A stretch of DNA of 64,000 nt from the NCBI GenBank assembly GCA_023974075.1, contig CM043790.1:4334023-4398022 (forward strand), written 5' to 3'. This DNA comes from Chaenocephalus aceratus. Taxonomy: Eukaryota; Chordata; Actinopteri; Perciformes; Channichthyidae. A model generated the notes under the pieces. It was not told the origin of the DNA and did no database searches. It was given only the letters and a program-made list of their open reading frames with translations. The first letter of the stretch is position 1; each line of letters starts with the position of its first letter. The position numbers and the translations under genes are program-made. Positions 35,773 to 46,964 of the stretch are shown piece by piece.

Positions 35773-36610
35773 TCGGATAGGCGGTTAGCTGCAATAAATA
35801 ACTCCAGTTCAACAAACCATATTACAATATCTAAGGGAGCGTTATTTCTGGGCCATCTTGAAATGTGACGTTCATATTTTAAAAGATACACACATTTTAT
35901 TGTGAGGTTGATTTAATATATACTAAGCCTCTCTTCAACAATACATTGACGTTAGCTAGTCTATTTTATGCTATAGTAGAGCATAGCGAATTGAAATGAA
36001 CCTTAACAATGCATACAGTAACCTAACTAGCAAACTAACTATCTAACGTACAAGGATGACCTTATTTTTGCAACCTCGCACAGAAGCCTTTTGGTATACA
36101 GTAGCATCCCACTTAATGTTTTACACTCTTGGATGCTACGCATAGCATCGTTAGCACAGATGGAGCTACGATTGCTCAAATGCTAACCCAACTATAAACA
36201 TTTATTAACGTTAGCTTAATAAAAACACCAGTAACATAACAAAGTACACAGGGTTGACTTACCGAAGCAACTGCATTCATGGACGGTCTGTTTTAACCGC
36301 AGATAAATCCTATATTTGCATGACGAATAGTCCACCAGGAACCAACACGGCCGAGTTCAAGTAGTGTTCTCCTCAATGAGCTGAGCTGCTGGAGCATCAC
36401 GGAGCCAATGGAGCTAACGGAGCAAACAGTGAGACAGAGGAGCTAGGGGCAGCAGTCCCGTTGTCATGAAGGGGGAATCTAACTATATACAGAATATGTT
36501 TTTGTGGATCCAGGCTAGAAACATGTTCATTTTCTGATGTTAAGTTGGACATTTTAACATAGGGTCTACGGGAATTGCTCCCATCTGCATCCATCGCCTA
36601 CAGTTTGCAG
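35773..36610. repeat. Segmental duplication, copy 1, right part
   Basis: Continues copy 1 beyond the LTR element and matches 61080-62010. Includes the minus-strand splice-donor-like GTAAGTCAAC near 36262, preceded by ATGAATGCAGTTGCTTCG; the counterpart lies near 61556. Confidence 0.75.
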
Positions 36611-36725
36611 CATTGGGCTTCACCGCACTGGGGTTGGCTCCGATAGGCCAGAAGTCGGTTTGATTGCATTCGGGCTCGATCGCTTATCCTGTCTGAGTAG
36701 CCCGGATGATGCTGCATCTCAATTG

Positions 36726-36810
36726 TTGACGTCGAATTTTATACACCGAATTTTTTGACATCGAATTTTAAACACCGAAATATTTGACGTCGAATTTTTT
36801 TCACTTGAAT
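36726..36810. repeat. 29-bp tandem repeat, 2.5 copies
   Basis: Units start TTGACGTCGAATTTT at 36726, 36755 and 36784 and include ACACCGAA. Confidence 0.8.
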
Positions 36811-36954
36811 TTTTACATTTCTATTTCACATAGGTAAATTCGGATAAAAAAAAATTCAGATACATGATTGTCAAAGTCATTATTTTCAATGCTATAAATT
36901 CGGTGTCTGATAAAATTCAAATACTTCTGTCTCTTGTTTGCTTCCATAAAGAAG

Positions 36955-37475
36955 CAGCCACGCCAACACACTCTCACTCCCTAAGCGTCCAATAGCGACG
37001 TTTGGTCAGTGTCCGTGGCGTCCAATTGTGACGCTCCTAGGCTCCTTCAGCGTCATAAAGGGACGCAAATAGCTTTCAACTGATTGCAATGTATTCCCAT
37101 CTGCGTCGGGATTTGACGCTCATGGAAGCACGGCATTCGTTTATGTCGGCTGCCCATAAAGGCAATGTGAGCGTCCATTCCCATTGGATAACGGAGAATT
37201 GTACACCCGGAAGTAAGTATTCCTCTTACTGTCGATTGATTTTACAGTGATATCTGCACTACTCAGACTAAAAAACACCAGATTATCCTTGTTAATTACA
37301 CAACATTGATTGGTTTAAATTGTGTGCAATGCTTTTGTATTTTTCCCCTTCGATTCGGAGAAACAAATATTTTTTCTGAGTAAAGGATGGCAGAAGACAC
37401 TACACTACCCAGAATCCCCAGCTATCGTTTGGACTCTACCATGTGCTCTGTTTGACAAACCCCGTTTTTTTCACC
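36955..37475 (+). repeat. 520-bp dispersed repeat, forward copy
   Basis: Near-identical to the reverse complement of 48355-48870 (shared CCTAAGCGTCCAATAGCGAC). Its end (CACTACACTACCCAGAATCC) also resembles the window's last 60 bases. No coding capacity recognised. Confidence 0.85.
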
Positions 37476-38401
37476 ATTCATTCCGATGTCACATGATCTT
37501 CAAATTTCTCCCTGCAGAAAAAGAAAACATGGCCGAACTTCGTTTTATTCTCGGTGGAAAATGCCTATTTAAAGTTAGTTTGGCCATTAAAATGAGTTTT
37601 GATGTCATTTGATGCGAGAAATATGAATTGTTATTTCAGATTATGTGTGCAGTGGATGTACATGATCTTTAGTTTGCTAGTTATTACGAAGATTACTTCA
37701 GGAAATTGCGTCCAACGTTTTCATTGTTACCAAGGTGATTGCTAGGGACGCTGCTATCGATATTATTTCTGTTATGTTGTGTAACTGTTTAATGGTATTA
37801 TCTTTATTGCTAACCCCTTCCCCGTCAATGTATAGTGTTGGTCCACAGCCTAAACATGTTAGTTTAACAAAATACGCATCTAAAGATAGCCTACGTTATT
37901 TTCCCCTGTGCAATTCCAGTCTCACATCTCACAGCACATCGTCATTAACAAATACCGGAAACAGACCAAAATAATAATGCCTTATTCCGAGTGTGCTTGC
38001 TTTTCTCTTTGAAAGTCATCACATAACGGCATTGTAATACATGGTTCGGCTGCATTACATATTACATATCTGCCGTAGTTCTGTATTTATAGAGCCCTGA
38101 TGAGAAGACCTCTAGACAAAAATGAGGAACTGAAAACGTGACGTGGATCATAAATATATCAGCCATTAAACAACATCTTACATTTCTTTTCACACAATAC
38201 GTCTCCTTGCAGTATCAACACTAATTCGGCTCACTTTTATATTTGATCCAATTGGTAGATAGGCTGTATTTACACCATAACGGTGCACAGCTGATATAAA
38301 GGGACACCTGGTGGTTAAAGCATGTTATTGAATTTAATTATTTTTATTATTAGATATTAATACGATCCCTATAAAGTATATTCATTACTCGTTATTCTCT
38401 A
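37476..38401. other. No gene recognised
   Basis: AT-rich with short frames (for example 37735-37974) lacking known domains. Confidence 0.4.
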
Positions 38402-38406
38402 CTAAT

Positions 38407-38788
38407 TGTCACGGTCGAGTGAAGGAAGCAGGACCCAAATGCAGATAACTTTTGAGAAACCCTTTATTTCAAGGATAATGCCAAAACACGGAACACTCAC
38501 CGGTGAACTCAGTCACCAACAAACAACGACCCAACACTGAACACAGAAAGAGACGAGACTAAATACAGGGAGGGGTAATCACGACAACGAGAAACAGCCG
38601 GGCAGGGGAGGAGAAACACAAGGACAACAGGTGAACACAATCGGGTAATCAGGGAGGGAAACAGACAGAAAGCAGACAGGCAGGAAACGGGGGTGAACAC
38701 TTAACACAATAAGACAGGAAACCCAAAGACAAGAAAAACACCAACACAGACAAAACTACAAACGTGACATAACCTGAGAATCGTGACA
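38407..38788 (-). repeat. 3' LTR of the Gypsy-type element
   Basis: 382 bp; the 3' LTR when read on the minus strand. AATAAAGG-type signal on the minus strand near 38463. Confidence 0.88.
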
Positions 38789-40855
38789 GAACCCCCCCCT
38801 CAAGGGACGGATTCCAGACGTCCCTAAAAAAAACAAAACTCCACAAAAGTACAAAACCTCAAGCAGGGTGGGTGGAGGGGTTCTGGAGGAGGGACACACA
38901 ACTAGGGCCACCAGGGTGGGTGGAGGGGTTCTGGAGGACGGGTCTTGGGCTGACAGCCCAGGAACACAGCGGAGGACCAGGAAGGGGTCTCGGGCGGACG
39001 GCCCGGGGGGCAAGGAGTCCAAAAAGGGGGATTCGGGCGGACTGCCCGGAGGCAAGGCAGAGGACCAGGAAGGGGTCTCGGGCGGACGGCCCGGGGTCAA
39101 GACAGAGTCCAAGGTGGGGACTATGGAGGGCCGAAGGCAGCGGCAGGAAGAGTCAGGGGGCCGGGCCCGAAGGCAACGGCAGGAAGAGTCAAGGGGCCAG
39201 GCCCGAGGGCGAAGACCACAGCTCTCAGGGGGCCGGGCTCGAGGGTGAAGACCGCGGCTCTCAGGGGGCCGGGCTCGAGGGCGAAGACCGCGGCTCTCAG
39301 GGGGCCGGGCTCGAGGGCAAAGACCGCGGCTCTCAGGGGGCCGGGCTCGAAAGCACTGATGGGACAGCTCCGGAGACCGGGCAGGACCCGGTGTCGGCCG
39401 GACAGAAACCGGAGCCGGTCGGACAGGCTTCGGCAGGATCCCCCACGGAAGAGGACCAGGAGTTGGCAGGAACCCCGGCGAGACAGGTGATGGACATGGG
39501 GCTGGCAGGGCCCGCGGTAGAACCTCCAACGGCACGGGATATAGGGTTGGCAGGACCCCCGGCAGAAGAGTATTCTGCGGGACCTCCAACGGGACAGGAC
39601 ATAGGGTTGGCAGGACCCCCAGAAGGAGAGTAGTCGGCGGGGCCTCCAACGGCACAGGACACAGGGTTGGCAGGACCCCCGGCAGGGGAGTAGACGGCGG
39701 GACCTCCAACGGCACAGGACACAGGGCTGGCAGGGGAGCAGACGGCGGGACCTCCAACGAGACCGGATCTAGGGTTGGCAGGACCCCCGGCAGGGGAGTG
39801 GACGGCGTGACCTCCAACGAGAAAGGAGAAAGGGTTGGCAGGACCCCCGGCAGAAGAGTAGTCTGCGGGACCTCCAACGAGACCGGACCTAGGGTTGGCA
39901 GGACCCCCGGCAGGAGAGTAGTCGGCGGGGCCTCCAACGGCACAGGACACAGGGTTGGCAGGACCCCCGGCAGGGGAGTAGACAGCGGGACCTCCAACGA
40001 GACAGGAGAAAGGGTTGGCAGGACCCCCGGCAGGAGAGTATTCTGCGGGACCTCCAACGGCACAGGACACAGGGTTGGCAGGACCCCCGGCAGGGGAGCA
40101 GACGGCGGGACCTCCAATGAGACCGGACCTAGGGTTGGCAGGACCCCCGGCAGGAGAGTATTCTGCGGGACTTCCAACGGCACGGGATATAAGGTTGGCA
40201 GGACCCCCGGCAGAAGAGTATTCTGCGGGACCTCCAACGGGACAGGACATAGGGTTGGCAGGACCCCCAGTAGGAGAGTAGTCGGCGGGGCCTCCAACGG
40301 CACAGGACACAGGGTTGGCAGGACCCCCGGCAGGGGAGCAGATGGCGGGACCTCCAACGAGACCGGATCTAGGGTTGGCAGGACCCCCGGCAGGAGAGTA
40401 TTCTGCGGGACCTCCAACGGCACAGGACACAGGGTTGGCCGGACCCCCGGCAGAAGAGTATTCTGCGGGACCTCCAACGGGACAGGACATAGGGTTGGCA
40501 GGACCCCCAGTAGGAGAGTAGTCGGCGGGGCCTCCAACGGCACAGGACACAGGGTTGGCAGGACCCCCGGCAGGGGAGCAGATGGTGGGACCTCCAACGA
40601 GACCGGACCTAGGGTTGGCAGGACCCCCGGCAGGAGAGTATTCTGCGGGACCTCCAACGGCACAGGACACAGGGTTGGCCGGACCCCCAGCGGAACCTCC
40701 AACAACACTTGCTTAGGGGCTTGAATTGGGACTGGAGAGGGAACTCGAGCGGAGACTTGAGAGGGGACTCGAGAGGAGACTGGAGAGGGGACTCCAGAGG
40801 GGACTGGAGGAGAGACTAGAGGAGGGACTAGAGGAGGGACTAGAGAAGGGAACAC
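38756..40855 (-). CDS. Long Pro-rich repeat ORF
   Basis: This 699-codon frame is made largely of a 20-residue unit such as CPVPLEVPQNTLLPGVLPTL, encoded by a 60-bp tandem repeat. It is followed by Arg/Pro-rich repeats (RARPPESRGLRP) and ends with LLEVLYFCGVLFFLG and RPLRGGFCHDSQ reaching into the LTR. I prefer this frame to other open frames over the same repeat because it has the same strand as the Gag-like frame and stays open beyond the array to the LTR. Function unknown; a structural or linker role is possible, and translation is unproven because a stop-free 60-bp unit keeps several frames open by chance. Confidence 0.45.
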   Translation of the reverse strand: MFPSLVPPLVPPLVSPPVPSGVPSPVSSRVPSQVSARVPSPVPIQAPKQVLLEVPLGVRPTLCPVPLEVPQNTLLPGVLPTLGPVSLEVPPSAPLPGVLPTLCPVPLEAPPTTLLLGVLPTLCPVPLEVPQNTLLPGVRPTLCPVPLEVPQNTLLPGVLPTLDPVSLEVPPSAPLPGVLPTLCPVPLEAPPTTLLLGVLPTLCPVPLEVPQNTLLPGVLPTLYPVPLEVPQNTLLPGVLPTLGPVSLEVPPSAPLPGVLPTLCPVPLEVPQNTLLPGVLPTLSPVSLEVPLSTPLPGVLPTLCPVPLEAPPTTLLPGVLPTLGPVSLEVPQTTLLPGVLPTLSPFSLEVTPSTPLPGVLPTLDPVSLEVPPSAPLPALCPVPLEVPPSTPLPGVLPTLCPVPLEAPPTTLLLGVLPTLCPVPLEVPQNTLLPGVLPTLYPVPLEVLPRALPAPCPSPVSPGFLPTPGPLPWGILPKPVRPAPVSVRPTPGPARSPELSHQCFRARPPESRGLCPRARPPESRGLRPRARPPESRGLHPRARPPESCGLRPRAWPLDSSCRCLRARPPDSSCRCLRPSIVPTLDSVLTPGRPPETPSWSSALPPGSPPESPFLDSLPPGPSARDPFLVLRCVPGLSAQDPSSRTPPPTLVALVVCPSSRTPPPTLLEVLYFCGVLFFLGTSGIRPLRGGFCHDSQVMSRL
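39500..40692. repeat. 60-bp tandem array, about 20 copies
   Basis: The unit contains GGACCCCCGGCAGGAGAGTA, GGGACCTCCAACGGCACAGG and AGGGTTGGCA. One copy near 39721 lacks about 12 bp, otherwise the phase holds. Two or three subtypes alternate (GAGTAT / GAGTAG / GAGCAG), suggesting higher-order duplication. Confidence 0.95.
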
Positions 40856-41255
40856 GAGAGGGGACTTGAGAGGGGAACTGGAGAGGGGACTCGAGGAGGG
40901 ACCTCGAGAGGGAACTCGAGATGGAAACAGAGAGGGAACTCGAGAAGGGACTACAGAGGGGACTAGAGGAGGGACTAGAGGAGTAACTAGAGAAGGGAAC
41001 TCGAGAGGGGAACTAGAGAAAGGACTCGAGGAGGGACTAAAGGAGGGAACTCGAGAGGGGACTCGAGGGGGAAATGGAGAGGGAACTTGAGATGGAAACA
41101 GAGAGGGGACTCGAGAAGGGACTAGAGGAGAGACTAGAGGAGGGACTAGAGAAGGGAACTCGAGAGGGGACTCGAGAGGGAAACTAGAGGGGACTCGAGA
41201 GGGAAACTAGAGAGGGGACTCGAGGAGGGACTAGAGGAGGGAACTCGAGATGGGA
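40735..41255. repeat. GA-rich simple sequence
   Basis: Variants of GAGAGGGGACTCGAGAGG; Pro/Ser/Leu-rich on the minus strand. It holds the frame break between the two frames of the LTR element. Confidence 0.9.
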
Positions 41256-42060
41256 CTGTGGCAGCTGGGGCCAGATCTGGGTCTGGAACCAAGGCAGCTG
41301 GGGTCGGGACCATGGCTGCTGGGGCCAGAACTGGGGCTGAAACCATGGCTGCGGGGACCGGAATTGAAGCCAGAATCATGGCTGCTGAAGCCAGAATCCT
41401 GTCTGTAAGATCCAGCTCTGAAGCCAGAAACATGGCTGTATAGGGCGCTCTTGGAGCCGGGACCATGACCGCTGGGGCCGGCCCTGGAGCTGGAAACATG
41501 GCTGTATGATCCAGTTCTGGAGCCTGGATCATGACTGTGTGGGGCGGTCTTGGAGCCGGAAACATGGCTGCGGGAGCCTGTACTGGGGCTGGAACCATGG
41601 CTGCTGGGGCCTGTACTGGGACTGGAACCATGGCTGCTGGGGACTGTACTGGGACTGGAACCATGGCTGCTGGGGCCCGGGCTCCTTGTCTGGCTTTGCG
41701 ACGACTCCTCTTAGCAGCCGCCTGAATACTCCGTGGGCCTCCATAACCCTGACGACTTCCAGCATATGACTCCTGAACAGGAGCAGGAACTGGGACAGAA
41801 GCATAGGTTGACCCCAGACGGACCACTCCGAGACGTCTGTAGTCAGCAGGCTGGAAATCACACCTCCAGAGGAAGTCCAACATCCAGTCAGGTAAGAATT
41901 TCACCAAGTCGGGCTTCTCCATCGCCAACCGGTGCGCCTCTACCAGAGCGGCCTCCTTCAGCCGAACACTGGACGCTTCCTTCCACCAATCGTGGCAACA
42001 TACCAAAGGAAAAGAACAATGTTGCAGCTCCACCTCAAAAGGATCGTCTGCTGGGTCCAT
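41146..42060 (-). CDS. Gag-like N-terminal ORF, MDPAD start
   Basis: I chose the Met at 42060 because it lies 18 bases inside the element after the LTR and gives MDPADDPFEVELQHC, the MDPAD start used by fish Gypsy Gag; the open frame itself runs further upstream into the LTR. The first 90 or so residues look globular (HDWWKEASSVRLKEAALVEA, FLPDWMLDFLWRCDF). From about residue 125 come decapeptide repeats of the type PAAMVPVPVQA, then Pro/Ser-rich sequence. I cannot confirm a capsid fold or a zinc knuckle. A stop at 41146 lies in GA-rich simple sequence; the next frame (38756-40855) continues the same Pro/Ser composition in another phase, so the two may once have been one protein of about 1100 residues. 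Confidence 0.6.
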   Translation of the reverse strand: MDPADDPFEVELQHCSFPLVCCHDWWKEASSVRLKEAALVEAHRLAMEKPDLVKFLPDWMLDFLWRCDFQPADYRRLGVVRLGSTYASVPVPAPVQESYAGSRQGYGGPRSIQAAAKRSRRKARQGARAPAAMVPVPVQSPAAMVPVPVQAPAAMVPAPVQAPAAMFPAPRPPHTVMIQAPELDHTAMFPAPGPAPAVMVPAPRAPYTAMFLASELDLTDRILASAAMILASIPVPAAMVSAPVLAPAAMVPTPAALVPDPDLAPAATVPSRVPSSSPSSSPLSSFPLESPLVSLSSPLSSSLL

Positions 42061-42077
42061 TTCTGGTTGGGTCGTTC

Positions 42078-42459
42078 TGTCACGGTCGAGTGAAGGAAGC
42101 AGGACCCAAATGCAGATAACTTTTGAGAAACCCTTTATTTCAAGGATAATGCCAAAACACGGAACACTCACCGGTGAACTCAGTCACCAACAAACAACGA
42201 CCCAACACTGAACACAGAAAGAGACAAGACTAAATACAGGGAGGGGTAATCACGACAACGAGAAACAGCCGGGCAGGGGAGGAAAAACACAAGGACAACA
42301 GGTGAACACAATCGGGTAATCAGGGAGGGAAACAGACAGAAAGCAGACAGGCAGGAAACGGGGGTGAACACTTTACACAATAAGACAGGAAACCCAAAGA
42401 CAAGAAAAACACCAACACAGACAAAACTACAAACGTGACATAACCTGAGAATCGTGACA
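42078..42459 (-). repeat. 5' LTR of the Gypsy-type element
   Basis: 382 bp, about 99% identical to 38407-38788. The leader begins GAACGACCCAACC directly after it on the minus strand; I could not assign a tRNA primer. Confidence 0.88.
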
Positions 42460-42504
42460 CTAATAGTTAATTAAAGACTGTATGTAATGACTATTTTGCA
42501 CATC

Positions 42505-42640
42505 CCTTTCAAGATTTCAAGATTTTCTAAGGTTTATTGACATATCATATAGGCCTACACAACTGTGGTGTAGTTCTGCACTGAATGAAAAACTTGGGTT
42601 GCAGGTTCCTCAACAGTGCATTACAAGACATCTATCAATA
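42505..42640 (-). mobile_element. LINE 3' end (truncated)
   Basis: Repeated TTTCAAGAT plus AAGGTTTATTGACATATC; on the minus strand this is an AATAAACC signal followed by an ATCTTGAA tail. Confidence 0.45.
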
Positions 42641-42992
42641 TTTGTGCATACCTCCAGCAATGTTAACTATGTTGAAGCACTTATCTGGATCAAGTAGGAA
42701 GGAAGGAGGAACCTATTGCGGTGAGCACGTTGCACGTTGTAACTTCCGGTTGTTGTTGTTGTTGTCATCTCCGGGTATCCCGTGTGCCTGTTCTGTTGCT
42801 GATAGCTTATTAACTTAAACTTAATCGATCGTTTTAAAACTCTTGATCACGGCAACTGCCTGACGTTGTAATCACACGTTACTACAGCTTAAGCACTCAC
42901 AACTCTCCTTCTCTTAGCGACTGTAAACTCCACAGTTGCCTACACTCTTTTCGGGTTTGCTAACGGTAGCTACTTTAGCTTGATAGCTAGCC

Positions 42993-43850
42993 ATGGCTCT
43001 TTCCCCACCTTCTGGTGCTATTTCCTGCTCTTCCTGTCTCATGTTTGGTTACTTCCCGGCCTCCCTTACTGGTAAGGATACATGTGTTAAATGTAGTATA
43101 GTTGTTAGGTTGGAGGCGGGAATCATAGCCATAGAAGCCCGGCTCCGCATATTAGAAAGTAACTCAGCTAAAGTAAAGCCCATGTTAGCATGTGCGGACC
43201 GGCAAAATGTAGCTCCTCTTAGCCGTCCCCCGGCAACTCCCGAGCAGCAGGGAGACTGGGTGACTGTTCAGAAGGGGCATAACGCGAAACCCCCAGGTCC
43301 CCACCAACCCGTTCACGTATCTAACAGATATTCCCCACTCAGCGAGACACCCGCTGAGAAGCCAACTCTGGTTATTGGTAGCTCTATTATGAGACACGTG
43401 AATTTAGAGACCGAAGCCTCCACAGTCACATGCATTCCGGGGGCCAGAGCGGGCGACGTTGAGGCGCATCTTAAACTGCTGGCTAAAGATAAACGTAAAT
43501 ACAGTAGGATTGTTATTCACGTCGGTGGTAATGATGTTCGTTTACGCCAATCAGAATGTACCAAACTTAATGTGGAGTCGGTGTGTAGTTATGCTAAAAC
43601 AATGTCGGACACCGTAATCTTCTCTGGTCCCCTCCCCAATCTGATCAATGATGACATGTATAGCCGCATATCATCATTTCAGCGCTGGTTGTCTTGGTGG
43701 TGCCCAGCAAACAATGTGGGCTTCGTAAATAATTGGACAGCCTTCTGGGGAAAACCTGGTCTGATTAAGAGAGACGGCATTCACCCTACTTTGAAAGGTG
43801 CAGATCTCATTTCGGCAAACATTTCAGGGCTTTGTGGACGTAATCCATGA
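42993..43850 (+). CDS. L2 ORF1, SGNH-type esterase
   Basis: 285 residues. The N-terminal [10 protein letters not shown] and the CVKC pair may form a small zinc-binding region, followed by a short helical stretch. From residue 125 comes an SGNH/GDSL-like esterase core: [12 protein letters not shown] (block I, nucleophile Ser), [11 protein letters not shown] (block III Gly-Asn) and [14 protein letters not shown] (block V Asp-x-x-His). ORF1 esterases are known in CR1/L2 LINEs and may act on membranes or lipids of the RNP, though the role is unproven. All catalytic blocks look intact. It ends 114 bases before the first Met of ORF2. The start ATG sits in TAGCCATGG, a good Kozak context. Confidence 0.88.
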   Translation: MALSPPSGAISCSSCLMFGYFPASLTGKDTCVKCSIVVRLEAGIIAIEARLRILESNSAKVKPMLACADRQNVAPLSRPPATPEQQGDWVTVQKGHNAKPPGPHQPVHVSNRYSPLSETPAEKPTLVIGSSIMRHVNLETEASTVTCIPGARAGDVEAHLKLLAKDKRKYSRIVIHVGGNDVRLRQSECTKLNVESVCSYAKTMSDTVIFSGPLPNLINDDMYSRISSFQRWLSWWCPANNVGFVNNWTAFWGKPGLIKRDGIHPTLKGADLISANISGLCGRNP

Positions 43851-43964
43851 CAAACTGGAGTTGAGACCAGGAGGCAGAGTCGCAGTCTTACACGCTTCTC
43901 TGCGCTCTCTCCTAGGCAGTCACCCATAGGAATCCCGAACCCAATAAAATACCCAATATTAGCG

Positions 43965-46964
43965 GTGTGTGTGTCTGCCCAAGGACAATTTAAGGTAAAA
44001 CCTAATAGAGGTGTCATACATAATAACCTAATAAAAGTAAATGTAACAACTACTACAGTGCAACAAAACAGGAAGATTAAATGTGGTCTCTTAAACATAA
44101 GATCTCTAGCATCTAAAGCAATATTGGTAAATGATTTAATATCAGATTATAATATTGATATATGCTGTCTCACTGAAACTTGGTTGAGACATGAAGAATA
44201 TGTCAGCATAAATGAGGCCACTCCACCCAGCCATGTCAACACTCATATTGCTCGAGGCACGGGCCGAGGAGGTGGAGTTGCAGCAATCTTTGACTCAAGT
44301 TTACTTATCAATACTAAACCAAAATGTAATTATACCTCTTTTGAAAGCCTCGTTTTTAGTCTTACGCATCCGACCTGGAAAACTTTGCAGCCAATCTTAT
44401 TTGTTACAGTGTACCGTGCACCAGGTCCTTATTCAGAATTCTTATCAGAATTCTCTGAGTTTTTATCAACTTTGGTTCTTAAAACAGACAAAGTAATTAT
44501 CGTAGGTGACTTTAATATTCATGTTGACGATGATAAAAATAGCCTTACTGTTGCATTTAACTCTATATTAGATTCTGTTGGTTTCTGTCAGAGTGTAAAT
44601 AAACCAACCCACTGTTATAATCACACTCTCGACCTTGTTCTGACTTATGGTATTGAAATTGAGCAACTATTAGTCGAACCGCATAATCCTGCTTTATCCG
44701 ACCATTTCTTAGTAACTTTTGAAGTACTGTTACTAGACTACAAAGCATTAGTCAAAAGCTCCTGCAGCAGAAACCTATCTGTTAGTGCTATAGCCACATT
44801 TAAGGAAGAGATTCAACCAATACTTAACTCGATAGCATGTCTGCATGTAGGGGAGGAAACTTATACAAAATGTACACCACCCCAAATTGATCATGTTGTT
44901 GATAGTGCTATAGATGCGCTGCGAATAAAATTAGACTCTGTTGCTCCTTTGAAAAAGAAGAAAATAAAACAACATAGATTAGCTCCATGGCATAATGCCG
45001 AAACCCGCAAAATAAAGCAAAAGTCTAGACAACTTGAAAGGATATGGCGTTCCACTAAACTTGAAGAATCTCGTTTAAATTGGCATATTACTCTCAATGA
45101 ATATAAGAAAGCACTGCGTAAAGCGAGAGCAGCCTACTACTCTTCATTAATAGATGAGAATAAGAATAATGCAAGATTTCTTTTCAGCACTGTAGCCAGG
45201 CTGACAGAGAGCCACAGCTCCATTGAGCCTTCTATTCCCTTAGCACTCAGTAGTAATGATTTTATGTGCTTTTTTAACGATAAAATTGTTACTCTTAGAA
45301 ACAAAATTAATGACCTCTTGCCTTCGACCAGTATAGTATTATCAACAGCTCCCGGAAACGTAAGTTCTAATATTACACTAGATAGTAAACTAGAATGCTT
45401 TTCAGCCATTAACCTTGAACAATTACATTCAATGATTCTCTCTTCTAAACCATCAACGTGCATGTTAGACCCAATTCCAACTAAGCTGTTGAAGGAAGTT
45501 TTTCCATTAATTAGCACTTCTTTATTAAATATTATGAATATGTCTTTATTATCAGGCTATGTTCCACAATCATTCAAAGTAGCAGTGATAAAACCGCTTC
45601 TTAAAAAGCACAACCTCGATCCAGAGGTTTTAGCCAACTATAGACCTATTTCTAATCTTCCGTTCCTCTCAAAAATTCTTGAGAAAGTGGTCGCAAAACA
45701 GCTGTGTGATTACTTAAAAAACAATGATTTATTTGAAGATTTTCAGTCTGGCTTTAGAACACATCATAGCACAGAGACAGCTCTGGTTAAAGTCACAAGT
45801 GATATTCTAATGGCCTCGGACAGGGGACTTGTCTCTATTCTTGTTTTGCTCGATCTTAGTGCTGCATTTGATACTATCGACCATGATATCCTATTGCAAA
45901 GACTAGAGCACTTAGTTGGCATACAGGGAACTGCTTTAGGCTGGTTTAGGTCCTATCTATCTGAACGCTCTCAGTTTGTACGTGTTAACGATGAATCTTC
46001 CACGCAAACCAAAGTTAGCCATGGAGTGCCACAGGGCTCAGTGCTCGGACCTATTTTGTTCACATTATATATGCTTCCGTTAGGCAATATTATAAGGAAT
46101 CATTCTGTAAACTTTCATTGTTATGCGGATGATACTCAACTATATTTATCAATCAAGCCTGATGAAATTAATCATCTAAATAAAATTCAAGACTGCCTTA
46201 AGGACTTAAAAACGTGGATGACCTTAAACTTTTTGATGTTAAACACGACCAAAACTGAAGTTATTGTACTTGGCCCGAAGAATCTACGAAACAAATTATC
46301 TAAAGACATACTAACTATGGATGGCATTAATTTGGCCTCCAGTGAGACTGTAAGGAATCTTGGTGTTATATTTGATCAGGATTTATCCTTTAACGCCCAC
46401 ATAAAATCAATTTCAAGGACCGCCTACTTCCATCTACGTAACATTGCAAAAATCAGGCATATCTTGCCTCAAAACGATGCAGAGAAACTAGTCCATGCAT
46501 TTGTTACTTCTAGGCTGGATTATTGTAACTCTTTATTATCAGGGAGTACCAAGAAGTCAATCAAGTCGCTTCAGCTGATTCAAAATGCTGCGGCTCGTGT
46601 ACTAACCAGAGTTAGGAAAAGGGACCACATTACTCCTGTTCTGGCTGCCTTACACTGGCTCCCTATAGAACACAGGATAGAATTTAAAATTCTTCTTCTC
46701 GCCTACAAAGCCCTTAATGGGCAGGCGCCATCTTACCTTAAAGAACTCATTATACCCTACTGTCCTACTAGGGCATTGCGTTCCAAGAATGCAGGGTTGT
46801 TGGTTGTTCCTAGAATCTTTAAAAGTACAATGGGAGCCAGAGCCTTTTCTTATCAAGCTCCACATTTGTGGAATCAGCTTCCAGTTTGTGTTCGGGCGGC
46901 AGACACCCTATCCGTTTTTAAGAGTGCGCTTAAGACCTTCCTTTTTGATAAAGCTTATAGTTAG
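43965..46964 (+). CDS. L2 ORF2, endonuclease-reverse transcriptase
   Basis: A 999-residue open frame. The APE-type endonuclease covers about residues 38-255: [17 protein letters not shown] (catalytic Glu), VYRAPG, GDFNIH and SDH at 245-247. Reverse transcriptase runs from about 490 to 760: [30 protein letters not shown] (catalytic Asp), [11 protein letters not shown] and CYADDTQLY (YADD at 720-723). A thumb and C-terminal region follow ([25 protein letters not shown]). It would nick target DNA and prime reverse transcription of the L2 RNA. No stop or frameshift, and all catalytic boxes are intact. The first Met at 43965 may not be the true start, since ORF2 initiation in such elements can use reinitiation. 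Confidence 0.93.
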   Translation: MCVSAQGQFKVKPNRGVIHNNLIKVNVTTTTVQQNRKIKCGLLNIRSLASKAILVNDLISDYNIDICCLTETWLRHEEYVSINEATPPSHVNTHIARGTGRGGGVAAIFDSSLLINTKPKCNYTSFESLVFSLTHPTWKTLQPILFVTVYRAPGPYSEFLSEFSEFLSTLVLKTDKVIIVGDFNIHVDDDKNSLTVAFNSILDSVGFCQSVNKPTHCYNHTLDLVLTYGIEIEQLLVEPHNPALSDHFLVTFEVLLLDYKALVKSSCSRNLSVSAIATFKEEIQPILNSIACLHVGEETYTKCTPPQIDHVVDSAIDALRIKLDSVAPLKKKKIKQHRLAPWHNAETRKIKQKSRQLERIWRSTKLEESRLNWHITLNEYKKALRKARAAYYSSLIDENKNNARFLFSTVARLTESHSSIEPSIPLALSSNDFMCFFNDKIVTLRNKINDLLPSTSIVLSTAPGNVSSNITLDSKLECFSAINLEQLHSMILSSKPSTCMLDPIPTKLLKEVFPLISTSLLNIMNMSLLSGYVPQSFKVAVIKPLLKKHNLDPEVLANYRPISNLPFLSKILEKVVAKQLCDYLKNNDLFEDFQSGFRTHHSTETALVKVTSDILMASDRGLVSILVLLDLSAAFDTIDHDILLQRLEHLVGIQGTALGWFRSYLSERSQFVRVNDESSTQTKVSHGVPQGSVLGPILFTLYMLPLGNIIRNHSVNFHCYADDTQLYLSIKPDEINHLNKIQDCLKDLKTWMTLNFLMLNTTKTEVIVLGPKNLRNKLSKDILTMDGINLASSETVRNLGVIFDQDLSFNAHIKSISRTAYFHLRNIAKIRHILPQNDAEKLVHAFVTSRLDYCNSLLSGSTKKSIKSLQLIQNAAARVLTRVRKRDHITPVLAALHWLPIEHRIEFKILLLAYKALNGQAPSYLKELIIPYCPTRALRSKNAGLLVVPRIFKSTMGARAFSYQAPHLWNQLPVCVRAADTLSVFKSALKTFLFDKAYS

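Larger units (their letters stand above)
38407..42459 (-). mobile_element. Non-autonomous Gypsy-type LTR element
   Basis: Two 382-bp LTRs (TGTCACGG...CGTGACA; 38407-38788 and 42078-42459) differ at about three positions. The target duplication is CTAAT (38402-38406 and 42460-42464). The minus-strand polypurine tract (CTTGAGGGGGGGGTTC) abuts the 3' LTR at 38789-38805. The interior encodes a Gag-like start beginning MDPAD, as in fish Gypsy elements, then a long Pro-rich frame, and no protease, RT or integrase. Confidence 0.88.

Noticed and set aside
39333..40670. 445-codon minus-strand frame with GGPANP repeats
   Set aside because: Alternative frame of the same array. It ends soon after the array, while the 699-codon frame stays open to the LTR.
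39798..40724. 308-codon plus-strand frame with repeated GRTPGRR units
   Set aside because: It lies on the opposite strand of the 60-bp tandem array; a 60-bp stop-free unit keeps several frames open by chance, and the Gypsy-type element reads on the minus strand.
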